Assembly: GCF_030813115.1 (NCBI RefSeq)
Contig: NZ_JAUSTY010000023.1
Location: forward strand, 1-64,000
Source: Bacillus horti
GTDB lineage: Bacteria > Bacillota > Bacilli > Caldalkalibacillales > JCM-10596
DNA: 64,000 bases
Direction: 5' to 3'
The translations under genes and the position numbers were made by a program. The notes beneath the pieces were generated by a model. It made no database searches. It was given only the letters and a program-made list of their open reading frames with translations, and had not been told where the DNA came from. Below, in pieces: positions 1 to 9,639 of this stretch; within the stretch, counting starts at the first letter, position 1, and every line of letters begins with the position of its first letter.

Positions 1-67
1 GTGAGGGTTAGTTTCATATTGCCCAAAAACATATATCACTTATACTTGGTGTGTTAATTTTCAGGGT

Positions 68-190
68 AGAAAGTATAAAATTTGATACCATGTTTTCATC
101 AGATTTTATACTTTCTGACGGCACGAAAAGCTTCCTCTAATGATGGACTAAACGACTTCTTCGAGAGGACTTCAATAGAAGCTTTTCTTA
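68..190. repeat. Two-hairpin intergenic repeat, copy 1
   Basis: This 123-bp stretch recurs at 34619-34742 with about 90% identity and one single-base indel. It holds two potential hairpins. The first pairs 68-86 with 98-116: 19 base pairs, all Watson-Crick except one G-U. The second pairs 125-134 with 178-187 (10 perfect pairs) and has an inner helix 134-138/164-168. It lies between the window start and hemW, contains no convincing ORF, and ends just before a likely hemW promoter. It could be a dispersed palindromic element or a structured RNA. Confidence 0.8.
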
Positions 191-194
191 TTAG

Positions 195-224
195 TTGTCT
201 AAATGCAGTGTCTACAAGTAAAAT
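195..224 (+). promoter_or_regulatory. Candidate sigma-A promoter for hemW
   Basis: TTGTCT at 195-200 and TAAAAT at 219-224 are separated by 18 nt, about 25 nt upstream of the hemW start. The match is moderate. Confidence 0.4.
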
Positions 225-250
225 AGATCATAGAGAAAGGGATGTTAATA

Positions 251-1399
251 ATGCCAAGAGCTGTTTATATTCATATACCATTTTGCAACCGAATCTGCCC
301 TTATTGCGATTTTAATAAATATGTATTTAAAGGTCAGCCTGTTCAAGAGTATGTCCAAGCCTTAGAGAAGGAAATGCTTTTAACTTTTCCGTTTCCATCT
401 TACTCCATTCCTTTGGGAGAAGGTATCCAAACCATTTTTGTTGGAGGAGGAACTCCAACTGTTCTGACGGCGGAACAACTAAAAGAATTTCTTCAGAGTA
501 TAAAAAGACAGATTTCCTTTTCAGAGCTAGTAGAATTTACGTTCGAAGCCAATCCGGAAACTATAGATAAAGAGAAGCTTGATATTATGCTTGAATATGG
601 AGTAAATCGACTTTCCTTTGGGGTTCAGACGTTTGATCGAGAATTATTAAAGCGCTTAGGTCGCATGCACAGTCCTGAGGATGTCTATTCATCTATTTCC
701 TTGGCACGCCAGAGCGGCTTTAAGAATATTTCTATTGATTTGATGTTTGGTTTACCTAATCAAAGTCTGGCTACCTTTCATGAGACTTTAGATATTTCCT
801 TTGAGCTTGGTGTGGAGCATTTCTCTGCATACAGTCTTAAAGTGGAGGAAGGGACTTTTTTTCATAAGCTGTACCAAAAGGACAAGCTTCCTCTTCCTAC
901 AGAGGAGGATGAGGTGCGCATGTATAGTGATTTAATGGAGCGGATGAGAACAGAGGGCTATGAGCAGTATGAGATTAGTAATTTCTCTAAACCAGGCTTC
1001 AGGAGCACACATAATTTAACGTATTGGCGTAATGCTGAATATTATGGGCTAGGTGCTGGAGCACACGGGTATGTCCAAGGAAGAAGACATGTGAATATAG
1101 CGGGGGTACAGGAATACATTGACACACTTGCACAGGATAAGCTTCCCTACGTATCAACTCATGATGTATTGACTGAAGAAGCGATGGAGGACTATATGAT
1201 CATGGGACTAAGGACTCGAGAAGGGGTCAGCTCTATTCAATTTCAGCATAATTTTCATCAACCTCTAGAGGAAGTTTACACGGATCAGTTACAGGAATTA
1301 ATACAAGATCAGTTGATTGAACGTACAGGTGATAAATATCGTTTAACTAGAGAAGGAATGTTTCTGGGGAATGAGGTTTTTGAAAAGTTTTTACATTAA
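251..1399 (+). CDS. hemW: HemW, radical-SAM heme chaperone
   Basis: HemW is a HemN-like radical SAM protein that binds heme and delivers it to target proteins in the cytosol; it is not a true coproporphyrinogen oxidase. The CX3CX2C iron-sulfur motif (Cys12, 16 and 19) sits in the N-terminal segment HIPFCNRICPYCDFNKY, followed by the SAM-binding GGGTPT motif and the C-terminal HemN domain. Total length is 382 residues, normal for the family. I chose ATG 251 because AGAAAGGG (233-240) lies 10 nt upstream of it; an in-frame ATG at 242 touches that site and is less likely. In B. subtilis the gene also directly precedes hrcA, supporting heat-shock-cluster synteny. Confidence 0.93.
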   Translation: MPRAVYIHIPFCNRICPYCDFNKYVFKGQPVQEYVQALEKEMLLTFPFPSYSIPLGEGIQTIFVGGGTPTVLTAEQLKEFLQSIKRQISFSELVEFTFEANPETIDKEKLDIMLEYGVNRLSFGVQTFDRELLKRLGRMHSPEDVYSSISLARQSGFKNISIDLMFGLPNQSLATFHETLDISFELGVEHFSAYSLKVEEGTFFHKLYQKDKLPLPTEEDEVRMYSDLMERMRTEGYEQYEISNFSKPGFRSTHNLTYWRNAEYYGLGAGAHGYVQGRRHVNIAGVQEYIDTLAQDKLPYVSTHDVLTEEAMEDYMIMGLRTREGVSSIQFQHNFHQPLEEVYTDQLQELIQDQLIERTGDKYRLTREGMFLGNEVFEKFLH

Positions 1400-1424
1400 A
1401 TAAAAAAGAACATGGTGTATGGAA

Positions 1425-1453
1425 TTGACAATTAAAAAGAGGTTTGGTATTTT
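1425..1453 (+). promoter_or_regulatory. Sigma-A promoter of the hrcA operon
   Basis: A perfect TTGACA (1425-1430) is followed after 17 nt by TATTTT (1448-1453). The CIRCE operator begins 7 nt downstream, where HrcA binding would block transcription initiation. Confidence 0.65.
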
Positions 1454-1460
1454 GAATATA

Positions 1461-1487
1461 TTAGCACTCGTTGTTAGCGAGTGCTAA
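1461..1487 (+). promoter_or_regulatory. CIRCE operator (HrcA binding site)
   Basis: TTAGCACTC (1461-1469), a 9-nt spacer and GAGTGCTAA (1479-1487) form a perfect consensus CIRCE inverted repeat. It is the only CIRCE I see in the window, so HrcA autoregulates this operon here. Other CIRCE targets such as groESL lie elsewhere. Confidence 0.97.
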
Positions 1488-1513
1488 TAATTCCTATCTG
1501 GGAGATGAGTAGA

Positions 1514-2542
1514 ATGTTAACCGATCGTCAACAATTTATATTAAAAGCAGTCATTGATGATTACGTTAAATCTGCTGAGCCTGTAGGTTCTAGGACCATT
1601 TCAAAGAGGGAAGATGTGACATTTAGTCCGGCCACAATTCGAAATGAGATGGCTGACCTTGAGGAACTGGGTTATTTAACGCAGCCTTATACATCTGCTG
1701 GGCGTATTCCTTCGAATAAGGGATATCGTTTTTATGTTGATCATCTTATGAAGCCTAGTGTTGTATCCAAAGAACAAGTGAAGAAGATTAAGCAAATGTA
1801 CGCAGAGCAGTTTGTAGAGTTTGAACAGCTTATTCAGCAAACCGCATCGGTACTATCTGAAGTAACAAATTATACTTCCATTGTTCTTGGTCCTGAAATA
1901 TTTGATACGACACTTAAGCATATTCAGCTTATCCCACTATCTGCAGATGCCGCTGTTGCGATCATTGTAACTAGTACAGGTCATGTGGAAAATAAGAAGG
2001 TTAATATTCCTTTTGAAATTTCCGTTGCGGATATGGAAAAGCTAGTAAACTTGTTGAATCAGAAGCTTGTAGGCGTTCCTGTGTTTCGTTTACGTACACA
2101 GCTATATTCAGTTATCGCCACAGAGCTGAAGAAGCACTTTGAGCATTACCAACAGGTCATTTCTATTTTGGAGCAAACCTTAGCCACTGAAAAAGAAGAT
2201 CGTATCTTCTTAGGTGGGACAACAAATATTTTTGCTCAACCGGAGTTTAGGGATGTAGAAAAGATAAGAAGTATATTTGAATTATTGGAGCAAAATGAAC
2301 GGTTACATGGAATTTTAGCGATGGATCCCGCAACAGGTGTACATGTTCGGATTGGGCATGAGAATGTTGATGAGGCGGTCATGAATTGTAGCTTGATCTC
2401 TGCCTCTTATTCTGTTGGTGGTCAGTCGGTAGGCAAGATTAGTATTCTTGGTCCAACTCGTATGGAGTATGAAAAGGTGTACAGTGTTCTCAATTACTTA
2501 ACCACCTTTCTTGATGTAGAGAGTAGGCGGTTCTATAAATAA
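1514..2542 (+). CDS. hrcA: HrcA, heat-inducible transcription repressor
   Basis: HrcA represses class I heat-shock genes by binding CIRCE and depends on GroEL for folding. The winged-helix N-terminus is clear (MLTDRQQFILK, then EPVGSRTISK and SPATIRNEMADLEELGYL), followed by the GAF-like dimerisation and insert domains; 342 residues is the usual length. The start at ATG 1514 follows GGGAG (1500-1504) by 9 nt and matches the typical MLT(D/N)RQ start. The open frame extends upstream into the CIRCE, but that part would not be translated. First gene of the operon, so it autoregulates. Confidence 0.95.
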   Translation: MLTDRQQFILKAVIDDYVKSAEPVGSRTISKREDVTFSPATIRNEMADLEELGYLTQPYTSAGRIPSNKGYRFYVDHLMKPSVVSKEQVKKIKQMYAEQFVEFEQLIQQTASVLSEVTNYTSIVLGPEIFDTTLKHIQLIPLSADAAVAIIVTSTGHVENKKVNIPFEISVADMEKLVNLLNQKLVGVPVFRLRTQLYSVIATELKKHFEHYQQVISILEQTLATEKEDRIFLGGTTNIFAQPEFRDVEKIRSIFELLEQNERLHGILAMDPATGVHVRIGHENVDEAVMNCSLISASYSVGGQSVGKISILGPTRMEYEKVYSVLNYLTTFLDVESRRFYK

Positions 2543-2597
2543 TAGGAATTGTCTAGCAAATTCTTCTTAAAAAAACTATACGTAAGGGGACTTTTAG

Positions 2598-2620
2598 AGG
2601 GATAATTAATCCTTATCCCT
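2598..2620 (+). promoter_or_regulatory. Stem-loop between hrcA and grpE
   Basis: AGGGATAA (2598-2605) pairs with TTATCCCT (2613-2620) around a 7-nt loop. There is no proper U-tract. In B. subtilis the dnaK operon mRNA is processed between hrcA and grpE, so this may be the equivalent processing or stabilising element; that role is inferred. Confidence 0.4.
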
Positions 2621-2658
2621 TTCCTCATGTACATAAATAAATGGAGGAGGTGGAGGTT

Positions 2659-3315
2659 GTGTCAAAAACAGCCGAAGATAGAGAAAAAAACACAGCTGAA
2701 GAACAGCATGAAACAGTAGAGGAGTCTGTTCCACAGCAGCAAGCTGAAAATGGAGAAGAACAATCTGTTGGAGCAAGTGAAGTGAAGGAAGAGCAAGGTT
2801 CTCAAGATCAAGAGCAGAGCACGTCAGAGGCAGCAGATACGGAGCTTTCCCTAGAGGATGCTCTGGCAAAGCTTGCTGAAGCAGAGAAAAAAGCGGAAGA
2901 AAGCTATCAGAAGCAGCTTCGAACTCAAGCAGACTTCGATAACTTTAGAAGACGTTCTCGTCAGGAAAAGGAGGAGGCAGCAAAATATGCCTCATTACCT
3001 CTAGTGGAGCAGCTACTTCCGGCTCTAGATAATTTCGAGCGCGCATTATCCGCTAGTAAGGTGGACTCAGCTGATAAGGATTCTATTGTACAAGGAATAG
3101 AAATGGTGTTCCGTCAGCTAGAGCAGGTGCTCCAGGGCTCTGGACTAGAGTCTATTCCAACAGTGGGTACAGCATTTGATCCGAATGTTCATCAAGCGGT
3201 CATGCAAGAGGAAAGTGCTGACCATGAACCTGGTACTGTTATTGAAGAGTTACAAAAAGGCTTTAAGCTGAAGGACAGAGTGATTCGTCCAGCAATGGTC
3301 AAAGTTAGCTCATAA
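2659..3315 (+). CDS. grpE: GrpE, DnaK nucleotide exchange factor
   Basis: GrpE releases ADP from DnaK. The protein has a long, acidic, Glu/Gln-rich N-terminal tail (about 80 residues), a coiled-coil region with the characteristic LRTQADFDNFRRR segment, and a C-terminal beta domain with the signature VGTAFDPNVHQAV...GTVIEELQKGFKLKDRVIRPAMVKVS. I prefer GTG 2659, because GGAGGAGG (2643-2650) is 8 nt upstream; the in-frame ATG at 2641 overlaps that SD. About 218 residues. Second gene of the CIRCE-controlled operon. Confidence 0.92.
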   Translation: MSKTAEDREKNTAEEQHETVEESVPQQQAENGEEQSVGASEVKEEQGSQDQEQSTSEAADTELSLEDALAKLAEAEKKAEESYQKQLRTQADFDNFRRRSRQEKEEAAKYASLPLVEQLLPALDNFERALSASKVDSADKDSIVQGIEMVFRQLEQVLQGSGLESIPTVGTAFDPNVHQAVMQEESADHEPGTVIEELQKGFKLKDRVIRPAMVKVSS

Positions 3316-3339
3316 TATTGACAGTGATGTTGAATAAAA

Positions 3340-3362
3340 TGTCTGAACATAAAGTTTAGACA
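3340..3362 (+). promoter_or_regulatory. Stem-loop in the grpE-dnaK spacer
   Basis: TGTCTGAAC (3340-3348) pairs with GTTTAGACA (3354-3362) around a 5-nt loop. A smaller hairpin, CCTGC/GCAGG, follows at 3384-3399. No poly-U tract follows either, so these look like mRNA structural or processing elements and not terminators. Confidence 0.4.
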
Positions 3363-3448
3363 ATAATAGCCGACCATAAATATCCTGCTATGTGGCAGGT
3401 CAATACCTAATAAATGATGAAATCAGTGAATTATAGGAGGAATAAATA

Positions 3449-5293
3449 ATGAGCAAAGTAATTGGAATTGATTTAGGAACAACAAACTCTTGTGTAGCTG
3501 TTATGGAGGGTGGAGAAGCTGTTGTTATCCCAAATCCAGAAGGGAATCGTACAACGCCTTCCGTTGTAGCTTTTAAAGACAGTGAAAGATTAGTGGGGGA
3601 GGTAGCTAAGCGCCAAGCGATTACAAACCCTAATACTGTCATCTCAATTAAGAGACATATGGGAACAGATTATAAAGAAAACATCGATGGAAAATCATTT
3701 ACACCACAAGAGCTCTCTGCGATTATCTTACAGAAGCTTAAATCTGATGCAGAGGCTTATCTTGGTGAGAAGGTGGAAAAAGCGGTTATCACAGTACCTG
3801 CTTATTTTAATGATTCTCAGCGTCAAGCAACAAAGGATGCAGGGAAGATCGCTGGTCTAGAGGTTCTGCGTATTGTCAATGAGCCAACAGCAGCAGCATT
3901 AGCTTACGGATTAGAAAAAGGTGAGGATCAAACGATCCTTGTATATGACCTAGGTGGTGGAACGTTTGACGTATCTATTCTTGAGCTAGGAGAAGGCTTC
4001 TTTGAAGTTAAAGCTACAAGTGGAGATAACAAGCTTGGTGGAGATGACTTTGACCAAGTAATTATTGATCATTTAGTAGATACCTTTAAAAAGGATACGG
4101 GAATTGATCTAAGTCAGGATAAAATGGCGTTACAACGTCTTAAGGATGCGGCTGAAAAGGCGAAAAAAGATCTATCTGGTGTAACAAACACATCGATTTC
4201 ACTACCATTTATTACGGCAGATGCCACAGGACCAAAGCATTTAGAGCTTAGTTTATCTCGTGCTAAATTTGATGAGCTTAGCAGTAATCTTGTTGAGCGT
4301 ACACTTGGACCAACTCGTCAAGCACTAAAGGACTCTGGATTAACTCCGAGTGAGATTGATAAAGTTGTTTTAGTTGGGGGATCTACACGTATTCCTGCCG
4401 TACAAGAAGCGATCAAAAGCTTAACAGGTAAGGATCCACATAAAGGAGTAAACCCTGATGAAGTAGTTGCGCTGGGTGCTGCTGTTCAAGCTGGAGTTCT
4501 AACGGGTGATGTTCAAGATATCGTCCTTCTAGATGTTACTCCTCTATCATTAGGAATTGAAACAATGGGTGGCGTATTTACAAAGATGATTGACCGTAAT
4601 ACGACAATCCCTACAAGTAAATCACAAACATTTTCTACCGCTGCCGATAATCAAACATCTGTACCGATTCACGTGCTTCAAGGTGAGCGTGAAATGGCTG
4701 CGTATAACAAGACACTTGGGCGCTTTGAGTTAACAGATATTCCACCAGCACCACGTGGAGTTCCTCAAATTCAAGTAACCTTTGATATTGATGCGAACGG
4801 TATAGTGAACGTGTCTGCTAAGGATATGGGAACTGGTAAGGAGCAAAAAATTACGATTACATCTTCAAGCGGATTATCTGATGAGGACATCGAAAAGATG
4901 GTTAGAGATGCTGAAGAGAATGCAGAAGACGATCGTAAGCGTAGAGAAGAAGTTGACCTAAGAAATGAAGCGGATCACCTCATCTTCTCCACAGAAAAAA
5001 CGCTTAAGGATTTAGCAGATAAAGTGGATCAAGGAGAAATTGATCAAGCAAATGCTGCTAAAGACAAACTAAAAGCTTCTTTAGAAGGGCAGGATCTAGA
5101 AGCCATTAAAGCTGACAAAGATGCTCTACAGGAAATTGTACAGCAGCTATCCGTAAAGCTTTACGAGCAGGCAGCACAGCAAGCACAAGCTGAGCAAGGT
5201 GGAACTGAACAGGCTGAGGGCGGTAGTAGAAAAGATGATGACAATGTTGTTGACGCTGAATATACAGAAGTAAACGATGAAAAGAAAGAATAA
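3449..5293 (+). CDS. dnaK: DnaK, Hsp70 chaperone
   Basis: ATP-dependent cytosolic Hsp70 chaperone working with DnaJ and GrpE. The actin-like ATPase domain carries [14 protein letters not shown] at the N-terminus, [17 protein letters not shown], the phosphate-2 motif [11 protein letters not shown] and the adenosine motif [14 protein letters not shown]. The hydrophobic linker [14 protein letters not shown] leads into the substrate-binding domain and a helical lid ending in an acidic tail. At 614 residues it has the Gram-positive length. Start ATG 3449 follows AGGAGG closely. Third gene of the CIRCE operon; a terminator follows. Confidence 0.98.
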   Translation: MSKVIGIDLGTTNSCVAVMEGGEAVVIPNPEGNRTTPSVVAFKDSERLVGEVAKRQAITNPNTVISIKRHMGTDYKENIDGKSFTPQELSAIILQKLKSDAEAYLGEKVEKAVITVPAYFNDSQRQATKDAGKIAGLEVLRIVNEPTAAALAYGLEKGEDQTILVYDLGGGTFDVSILELGEGFFEVKATSGDNKLGGDDFDQVIIDHLVDTFKKDTGIDLSQDKMALQRLKDAAEKAKKDLSGVTNTSISLPFITADATGPKHLELSLSRAKFDELSSNLVERTLGPTRQALKDSGLTPSEIDKVVLVGGSTRIPAVQEAIKSLTGKDPHKGVNPDEVVALGAAVQAGVLTGDVQDIVLLDVTPLSLGIETMGGVFTKMIDRNTTIPTSKSQTFSTAADNQTSVPIHVLQGEREMAAYNKTLGRFELTDIPPAPRGVPQIQVTFDIDANGIVNVSAKDMGTGKEQKITITSSSGLSDEDIEKMVRDAEENAEDDRKRREEVDLRNEADHLIFSTEKTLKDLADKVDQGEIDQANAAKDKLKASLEGQDLEAIKADKDALQEIVQQLSVKLYEQAAQQAQAEQGGTEQAEGGSRKDDDNVVDAEYTEVNDEKKE

Positions 5294-5304
5294 GGATTAG
5301 ATGG

Positions 5305-5343
5305 AAAAAGTCAAAGTCAGGACTTCTTGACTTTGACTTTTTT
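5305..5343 (+). terminator. Intrinsic terminator after dnaK
   Basis: AAGTCAAAGTCA and TGACTTTGACTT form a long perfect stem around an 8-nt loop, followed by a T-run. It would separate a short hrcA-grpE-dnaK transcript from longer read-through mRNA containing dnaJ. Confidence 0.85.
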
Positions 5344-5360
5344 ATGCAACATGTTATGAT
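5333..5360 (+). promoter_or_regulatory. Candidate promoter for dnaJ
   Basis: TTGACT (5333-5338) and TATGAT (5355-5360) have a 16-nt spacer. The -35 lies inside the 3' arm of the dnaK terminator, so dnaJ could be transcribed independently of the CIRCE-controlled promoter. Confidence 0.5.
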
Positions 5361-5417
5361 AAAATTTATGTGCTAATCGGATTAGGAACGGAATTTTAAG
5401 CGGGAGTGGATTTAAAG

Positions 5418-6545
5418 ATGAGCAAAAGAGATTACTATGATGTCCTAGGAGTCGGCAAGGGTGCCAGTGAGGACGAAATTAAGAAATCATACCGCAAGCT
5501 AGCTCGTCAATATCATCCAGATGTGAACAAAGCAGCAGATGCGGAAGCTAAGTTTAAAGAAGTGAAAGAAGCGTATGATGTTTTAAGTGATTCATCGAAA
5601 AGAGCTCAGTATGACCGATTCGGTCATGTTGATCCGAATCAAGGCTTTGGTGGTGGCGGAGCAGGTGGAGCTGATTTTGGGGGCTTTGGTGATATTTTTG
5701 ACATGTTCTTTGGTGGCGGTGGAGGAGGTCGAAGAAACCCTAATGCACCTAGACAAGGAGCAGATTTACAATATACGATGTCTATAGACTTTACAGAGGC
5801 TATTTTTGGGAAAGAAACCGAGATCCGTATCCCTAAAGAAGAAGAATGTGACACCTGCTTAGGCTCAGGAGCTAAGCCAGGTACAAAGCCTGAGACTTGT
5901 TCAGTTTGTCACGGTACAGGTCAACAGGAACAGGTTCAAAACACACCGTTTGGTCGTGTAGTCAATCGACGTGTGTGTATGAGCTGTTCAGGAAAAGGGA
6001 AAACGGTGAAGGAGAAATGTCCTTCCTGTCGTGGAGCAGGTAAAATTAAGAAGCAAAAAACAATTCCTATTAAGATACCTGCTGGCGTAGATAATGGCAT
6101 GCAAATTCGGGTATCTGGTCAAGGAGAGCCAGGAGAAAATGGGGGGCCAACTGGAGACCTGTATATTGTCCTTCGTGTTAGCGATCATCCTTTCTTTGAG
6201 CGGGACGGTCAGGACATCTACTGTGAGATGCCGATTACATTTGTGCAGGCTGCTTTAGGGGATGAAATTGAGGTTCCTACACTGACAGGACGAGTAAAGC
6301 TGAAAATTCCTGGAGGTACAGAAACGGGGACATTCTTCCGAATCAAAGGGAAGGGTGTACCACAGTCTCGTGGTCAATATCAAGGAGATCAGCATGTACG
6401 CGTCAAGATCAAAACTCCTAAGAAGCTTTCAGAGCAGCAAAAGGAGCTTTTACGAGAATTTGCTGAGGTCAGCGGTGATCAAATACCAGATGAACAATCT
6501 GAAGGATTTTTTGATAAAATGAAGAAGGCATTTAGGGGAGAATAA
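5418..6545 (+). CDS. dnaJ: DnaJ, Hsp40 co-chaperone
   Basis: DnaJ stimulates DnaK ATPase and delivers substrates. Domain order: J-domain with the HPD tripeptide (YHPDVNK), Gly/Phe-rich linker ([18 protein letters not shown]), zinc-binding region with four CxxCxGxG-type repeats ([32 protein letters not shown]), then the C-terminal substrate-binding domains with [18 protein letters not shown]. At 375 residues it is a full type I DnaJ. ATG 5418 ([12 protein letters not shown]) is preferred over an in-frame GTG 12 nt upstream because GGGAG lies 11 nt before it. Confidence 0.97.
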   Translation: MSKRDYYDVLGVGKGASEDEIKKSYRKLARQYHPDVNKAADAEAKFKEVKEAYDVLSDSSKRAQYDRFGHVDPNQGFGGGGAGGADFGGFGDIFDMFFGGGGGGRRNPNAPRQGADLQYTMSIDFTEAIFGKETEIRIPKEEECDTCLGSGAKPGTKPETCSVCHGTGQQEQVQNTPFGRVVNRRVCMSCSGKGKTVKEKCPSCRGAGKIKKQKTIPIKIPAGVDNGMQIRVSGQGEPGENGGPTGDLYIVLRVSDHPFFERDGQDIYCEMPITFVQAALGDEIEVPTLTGRVKLKIPGGTETGTFFRIKGKGVPQSRGQYQGDQHVRVKIKTPKKLSEQQKELLREFAEVSGDQIPDEQSEGFFDKMKKAFRGE

Positions 6546-6578
6546 CGTAAAAAGCTGATAGGGATGAGGTTGATAGAG

Positions 6579-7523
6579 TTGAAATGGTCTGAAATTAGTA
6601 TTCATACCACACAAGAAGCGATTGAACCGGTCGCCAATATTTTGCATGAAGCAGGGGCTAGTGGGGTTGTGATCGAGGATTCAGAGGTGTTACAGCGCGA
6701 TGTAGCTAACCATAACGAATTTGGTGAGCTCTATCAACTTGATCCTGGAGATTATCCAGCCGAAGGCGTTGTGGTTAAAGGGTATTTAACTGTAAATAGC
6801 TTTCTAGGTGAAGCTGTGGAGGAAATTAAAACCCAACTGAATAATCTACTGCTTCATAATATTAATCTCGGTTTAGGTACGGTAACGTTATCAGAGGTTC
6901 ATGAGGAGGATTGGGCCCACGCTTGGAAGCAATACTATAAGCCTGTAAAAATTACAGATCGAATCACGATAACTCCTTCCTGGGAAGAGTATAGCCCGAA
7001 AAATAAGGATGAAATGATCATCGAACTAGACCCTGGGATGGCTTTTGGAACAGGAACACATCCAACAACCATTCTCTCTATTCAAGGCCTAGAGAAGGTT
7101 CTTCAACGGGGAGACGAAGTGATTGATGTGGGCTGTGGCTCAGGTGTTTTAAGTATAGCAGCTGCTAAGCTTGGAGCTAAACACGTTTTGGCGTTAGATT
7201 TAGACGAAGTGGCTGTTAAGGTAACAAAGGAAAACATTCAAGTGAACCATCAATCCGAGATCATAACGGTAAAGCAAAATAATCTACTGGATCATATTAC
7301 AGATGAAGCAGGGGTTATTGTAGCGAATATTTTAGCAGAGGTGATCCTGAAATTTGTGGATCAAGCGTATCTTTTGCTTAAACCAGGAGGATATTTTGTT
7401 ACGTCTGGTATAATTGTAGCTAAGAAGGAAGAGGTCAGAGAAGCTCTCACATCCCAAGGTTTTACTATAGAGGAAACACTTCTCATGGAGGATTGGGTCG
7501 CTTTTATCGCTAAAAAACAGTAA
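6579..7523 (+). CDS. prmA: PrmA, ribosomal protein L11 methyltransferase
   Basis: SAM-dependent methyltransferase that trimethylates ribosomal protein L11. Motif I VIDVGCGSGVLSIAAAKLGA and the downstream VANILAEVI motif are clear, as is the PrmA hallmark DPGMAFGTGTHPTT. I favour the TTG at 6579: it gives MKWSEISIHTTQEA, matching the usual PrmA N-terminus, with GAGG 9 nt upstream. An in-frame ATG at 6564 would add five residues but has a poor SD. About 314 residues. It follows dnaJ directly, as in B. subtilis. Confidence 0.93.
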   Translation: MKWSEISIHTTQEAIEPVANILHEAGASGVVIEDSEVLQRDVANHNEFGELYQLDPGDYPAEGVVVKGYLTVNSFLGEAVEEIKTQLNNLLLHNINLGLGTVTLSEVHEEDWAHAWKQYYKPVKITDRITITPSWEEYSPKNKDEMIIELDPGMAFGTGTHPTTILSIQGLEKVLQRGDEVIDVGCGSGVLSIAAAKLGAKHVLALDLDEVAVKVTKENIQVNHQSEIITVKQNNLLDHITDEAGVIVANILAEVILKFVDQAYLLLKPGGYFVTSGIIVAKKEEVREALTSQGFTIEETLLMEDWVAFIAKKQ

Positions 7524-7540
7524 ACTATTAGGAGTTTAGT

Positions 7541-8290
7541 ATGCAAAGATACTTTATCCCAAAGGAACAGCTTGATGCCTCATCCTGCAGAGTCATAGGA
7601 CAGGACGCCCATCATATTTCTAATGTTTTACGAATGCAGGCTGGGGACTGTGTTCTTTGCTCTGATGGGCAGGGGAGAACAGTGCAAGCCAGGATTATGA
7701 CTATCACGAAAGATGAGATTCAGTGTGATATTGTTCATGAGATGCAGCAGCAGCGCGAGCTCCCTATATCGGTTACAATAGCACAGGGACTACCTAAAGG
7801 GGACAAATTGGAGTGGATTCTACAGAAGGGAACGGAGCTAGGTGCCCAGCAGTTTATTCCCTTTATTTCACACCGAACGATTGTCAAATATGATCATAAA
7901 AAGGAAGCAAAGAAGCAGGAGCGCTGGCGGAAGATCATTAAAGAAGCAGCTGAACAGTCCCACAGGGATGTTTTGCCTCAGCTTCAAGCTGTAATGCCTC
8001 TGAAGGAGCTACTGGAGGTGCAAGCAGATCATAAGCTAGTAGCTTATGAAGACCTCTCGATACAAGAGAGGTCGTCAGCTTTCTATGAAGGGCTTAAGAA
8101 AATTAAGCCTAAAGAATCTATGATCATAGCGATTGGACCTGAAGGTGGCTTTGAAGAGCAGGAAATTCAGCAATTGAAAGAAGCTGGTTATCAGCCTGTT
8201 TCTTTAGGAAAACGTATTTTGCGTACAGAAACGGCTTCACAGTATGTGTTGGCCGCAATCTCTTTTTATTTTGAACAGATGGGAGGGTGA
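7541..8290 (+). CDS. rsmE: RsmE, 16S rRNA m3U1498 methyltransferase
   Basis: SPOUT-class methyltransferase modifying U1498 of 16S rRNA. The N-terminal PUA-like domain (MQRYFIP...HHISNVLRMQAGD) and C-terminal trefoil-knot motifs (AIGPEGGFEEQE, LGKRILRTETA) are diagnostic. 249 residues, family-typical. ATG 7541 follows TAGGAG. The stop overlaps the SD region of mtaB, so the two are translationally close within the extended dnaK operon. Confidence 0.95.
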   Translation: MQRYFIPKEQLDASSCRVIGQDAHHISNVLRMQAGDCVLCSDGQGRTVQARIMTITKDEIQCDIVHEMQQQRELPISVTIAQGLPKGDKLEWILQKGTELGAQQFIPFISHRTIVKYDHKKEAKKQERWRKIIKEAAEQSHRDVLPQLQAVMPLKELLEVQADHKLVAYEDLSIQERSSAFYEGLKKIKPKESMIIAIGPEGGFEEQEIQQLKEAGYQPVSLGKRILRTETASQYVLAAISFYFEQMGG

Positions 8291-8295
8291 ATGTG

Positions 8296-9639
8296 ATGGC
8301 AACAGTCGCTTTTCACACATTAGGATGCAAGGTAAATCATTATGAAACGGAAGCGATATGGCAGCTTTTTAAACAGTCTGGCTACGAGCAGGTAAATTTT
8401 GAAGGTCTTTCAGATGTCTATGTCATTAACACGTGCACCGTGACGAACACTGGTGACAAAAAATCAAGGCAAGTAATTCGTCGTGCGGTTAGACGTAACC
8501 CTGACGCTGTCATTTGTGTCACTGGCTGCTATGCACAAACTTCTCCAGCAGAGATTATGGCTATTGAAGGTGTCGATATCGTTGTCGGAACTCAAGGTAG
8601 GTCAAACCTTATCCAATATATTGAGGAATTTAAAGAAGCTAGAGAGCCTATTAATGCAGTCGGAAATATAATGAAAACTAGGGTCTATGAAGAGCTAGAT
8701 GTTCCTGAGTTTACTGATCGTACAAGAGCATCCTTGAAGATTCAAGAAGGCTGTAATAACTTTTGTACCTTCTGCATTATTCCTTGGGCTAGAGGGCTAT
8801 TACGCTCAAGAAACCCTGAAAGTGTCATAGAACAAGCTAATAAACTTGTAGCTTCTGGCTATAAGGAAATTGTCCTTACGGGAATCCACACAGGAGGCTA
8901 TGGGGAGGATCTAGAGGACTATAATCTAGCTAAGCTATTATTGGACTTAGAGCAAGTTGAAGGTCTGGAGCGATTAAGAATTAGCTCAATAGAAGCCTCT
9001 CAAATTACGGATGAAGTGATTGACGTATTAAAGCAATCGACGAAAGTGTGTCGTCATTTGCACATTCCACTCCAAGCTGGAGATGATAGTGTGCTTAAAA
9101 GAATGCGACGTAAATATACGGTTGCTGAATATAAGGAGAGAGTAGAAAAGGTTCAGCAGGTTCTACCTAACTTTGCCCTTACAAGTGATGTTATTGTAGG
9201 TTTTCCAGGTGAGACAGATGAGCAATTTATGAATACCTACCAATTCATTAAAGATTTGCGTTTTGCTGAATTGCATGTTTTCCCGTATTCTAAACGAACA
9301 GGAACTCCAGCAGCACGAATGGAGGACCAAGTTCCTGAGGATATTAAAAATGATAGAGTTCATCGCTTAATTGAGCTTTCTAATCAATTAGCTAAGGAAT
9401 ATGCTTCACAGTTTGAGGGAATGATTCTAGATGTAATACCTGAAACAGAATATCAGGAGAAACCGAATAGCGGATTGCTTGTTGGGTATACGGACAATTA
9501 TTTGCGAGTCGTATTAAAGGCAGACGAAGAGCTAATTGGAAAAGTGGTTAAGGTTCAACTAGATCAGCCTGGTTACCCTTATAATCTAGGTTCTATGGTA
9601 GAAGTATCTAAGGAGAAAGCCTTTGTCCATACCAGCTAA
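8296..9639 (+). CDS. mtaB: MtaB, tRNA ms2t6A37 methylthiotransferase
   Basis: Radical SAM methylthiotransferase converting t6A to ms2t6A at position 37 of ANN-reading tRNAs. Order: N-terminal UPF0004 domain with three Cys (LGCKVNHYE, INTCTVT, TGCYAQ), radical SAM CX3CX2C (CNNFCTFC), and a C-terminal TRAM domain. 447 residues. ATG 8296 (MATVAFHTLGC) lies 8 nt after GGGAGGG; in-frame GTGs at 8287 and 8293 are less likely. B. subtilis yqeV occupies the same place. Confidence 0.95.
   Translation: MATVAFHTLGCKVNHYETEAIWQLFKQSGYEQVNFEGLSDVYVINTCTVTNTGDKKSRQVIRRAVRRNPDAVICVTGCYAQTSPAEIMAIEGVDIVVGTQGRSNLIQYIEEFKEAREPINAVGNIMKTRVYEELDVPEFTDRTRASLKIQEGCNNFCTFCIIPWARGLLRSRNPESVIEQANKLVASGYKEIVLTGIHTGGYGEDLEDYNLAKLLLDLEQVEGLERLRISSIEASQITDEVIDVLKQSTKVCRHLHIPLQAGDDSVLKRMRRKYTVAEYKERVEKVQQVLPNFALTSDVIVGFPGETDEQFMNTYQFIKDLRFAELHVFPYSKRTGTPAARMEDQVPEDIKNDRVHRLIELSNQLAKEYASQFEGMILDVIPETEYQEKPNSGLLVGYTDNYLRVVLKADEELIGKVVKVQLDQPGYPYNLGSMVEVSKEKAFVHTS

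Noticed and set aside
82-315. 77-codon open frame overlapping the repeat and the hemW start
   Set aside because: It runs through the palindromic repeat and out of frame into hemW; no SD and no recognisable protein.
5639-5854. Proline-rich minus-strand ORF inside dnaJ
   Set aside because: It is the antisense reading of the Gly/Phe-rich region of dnaJ.
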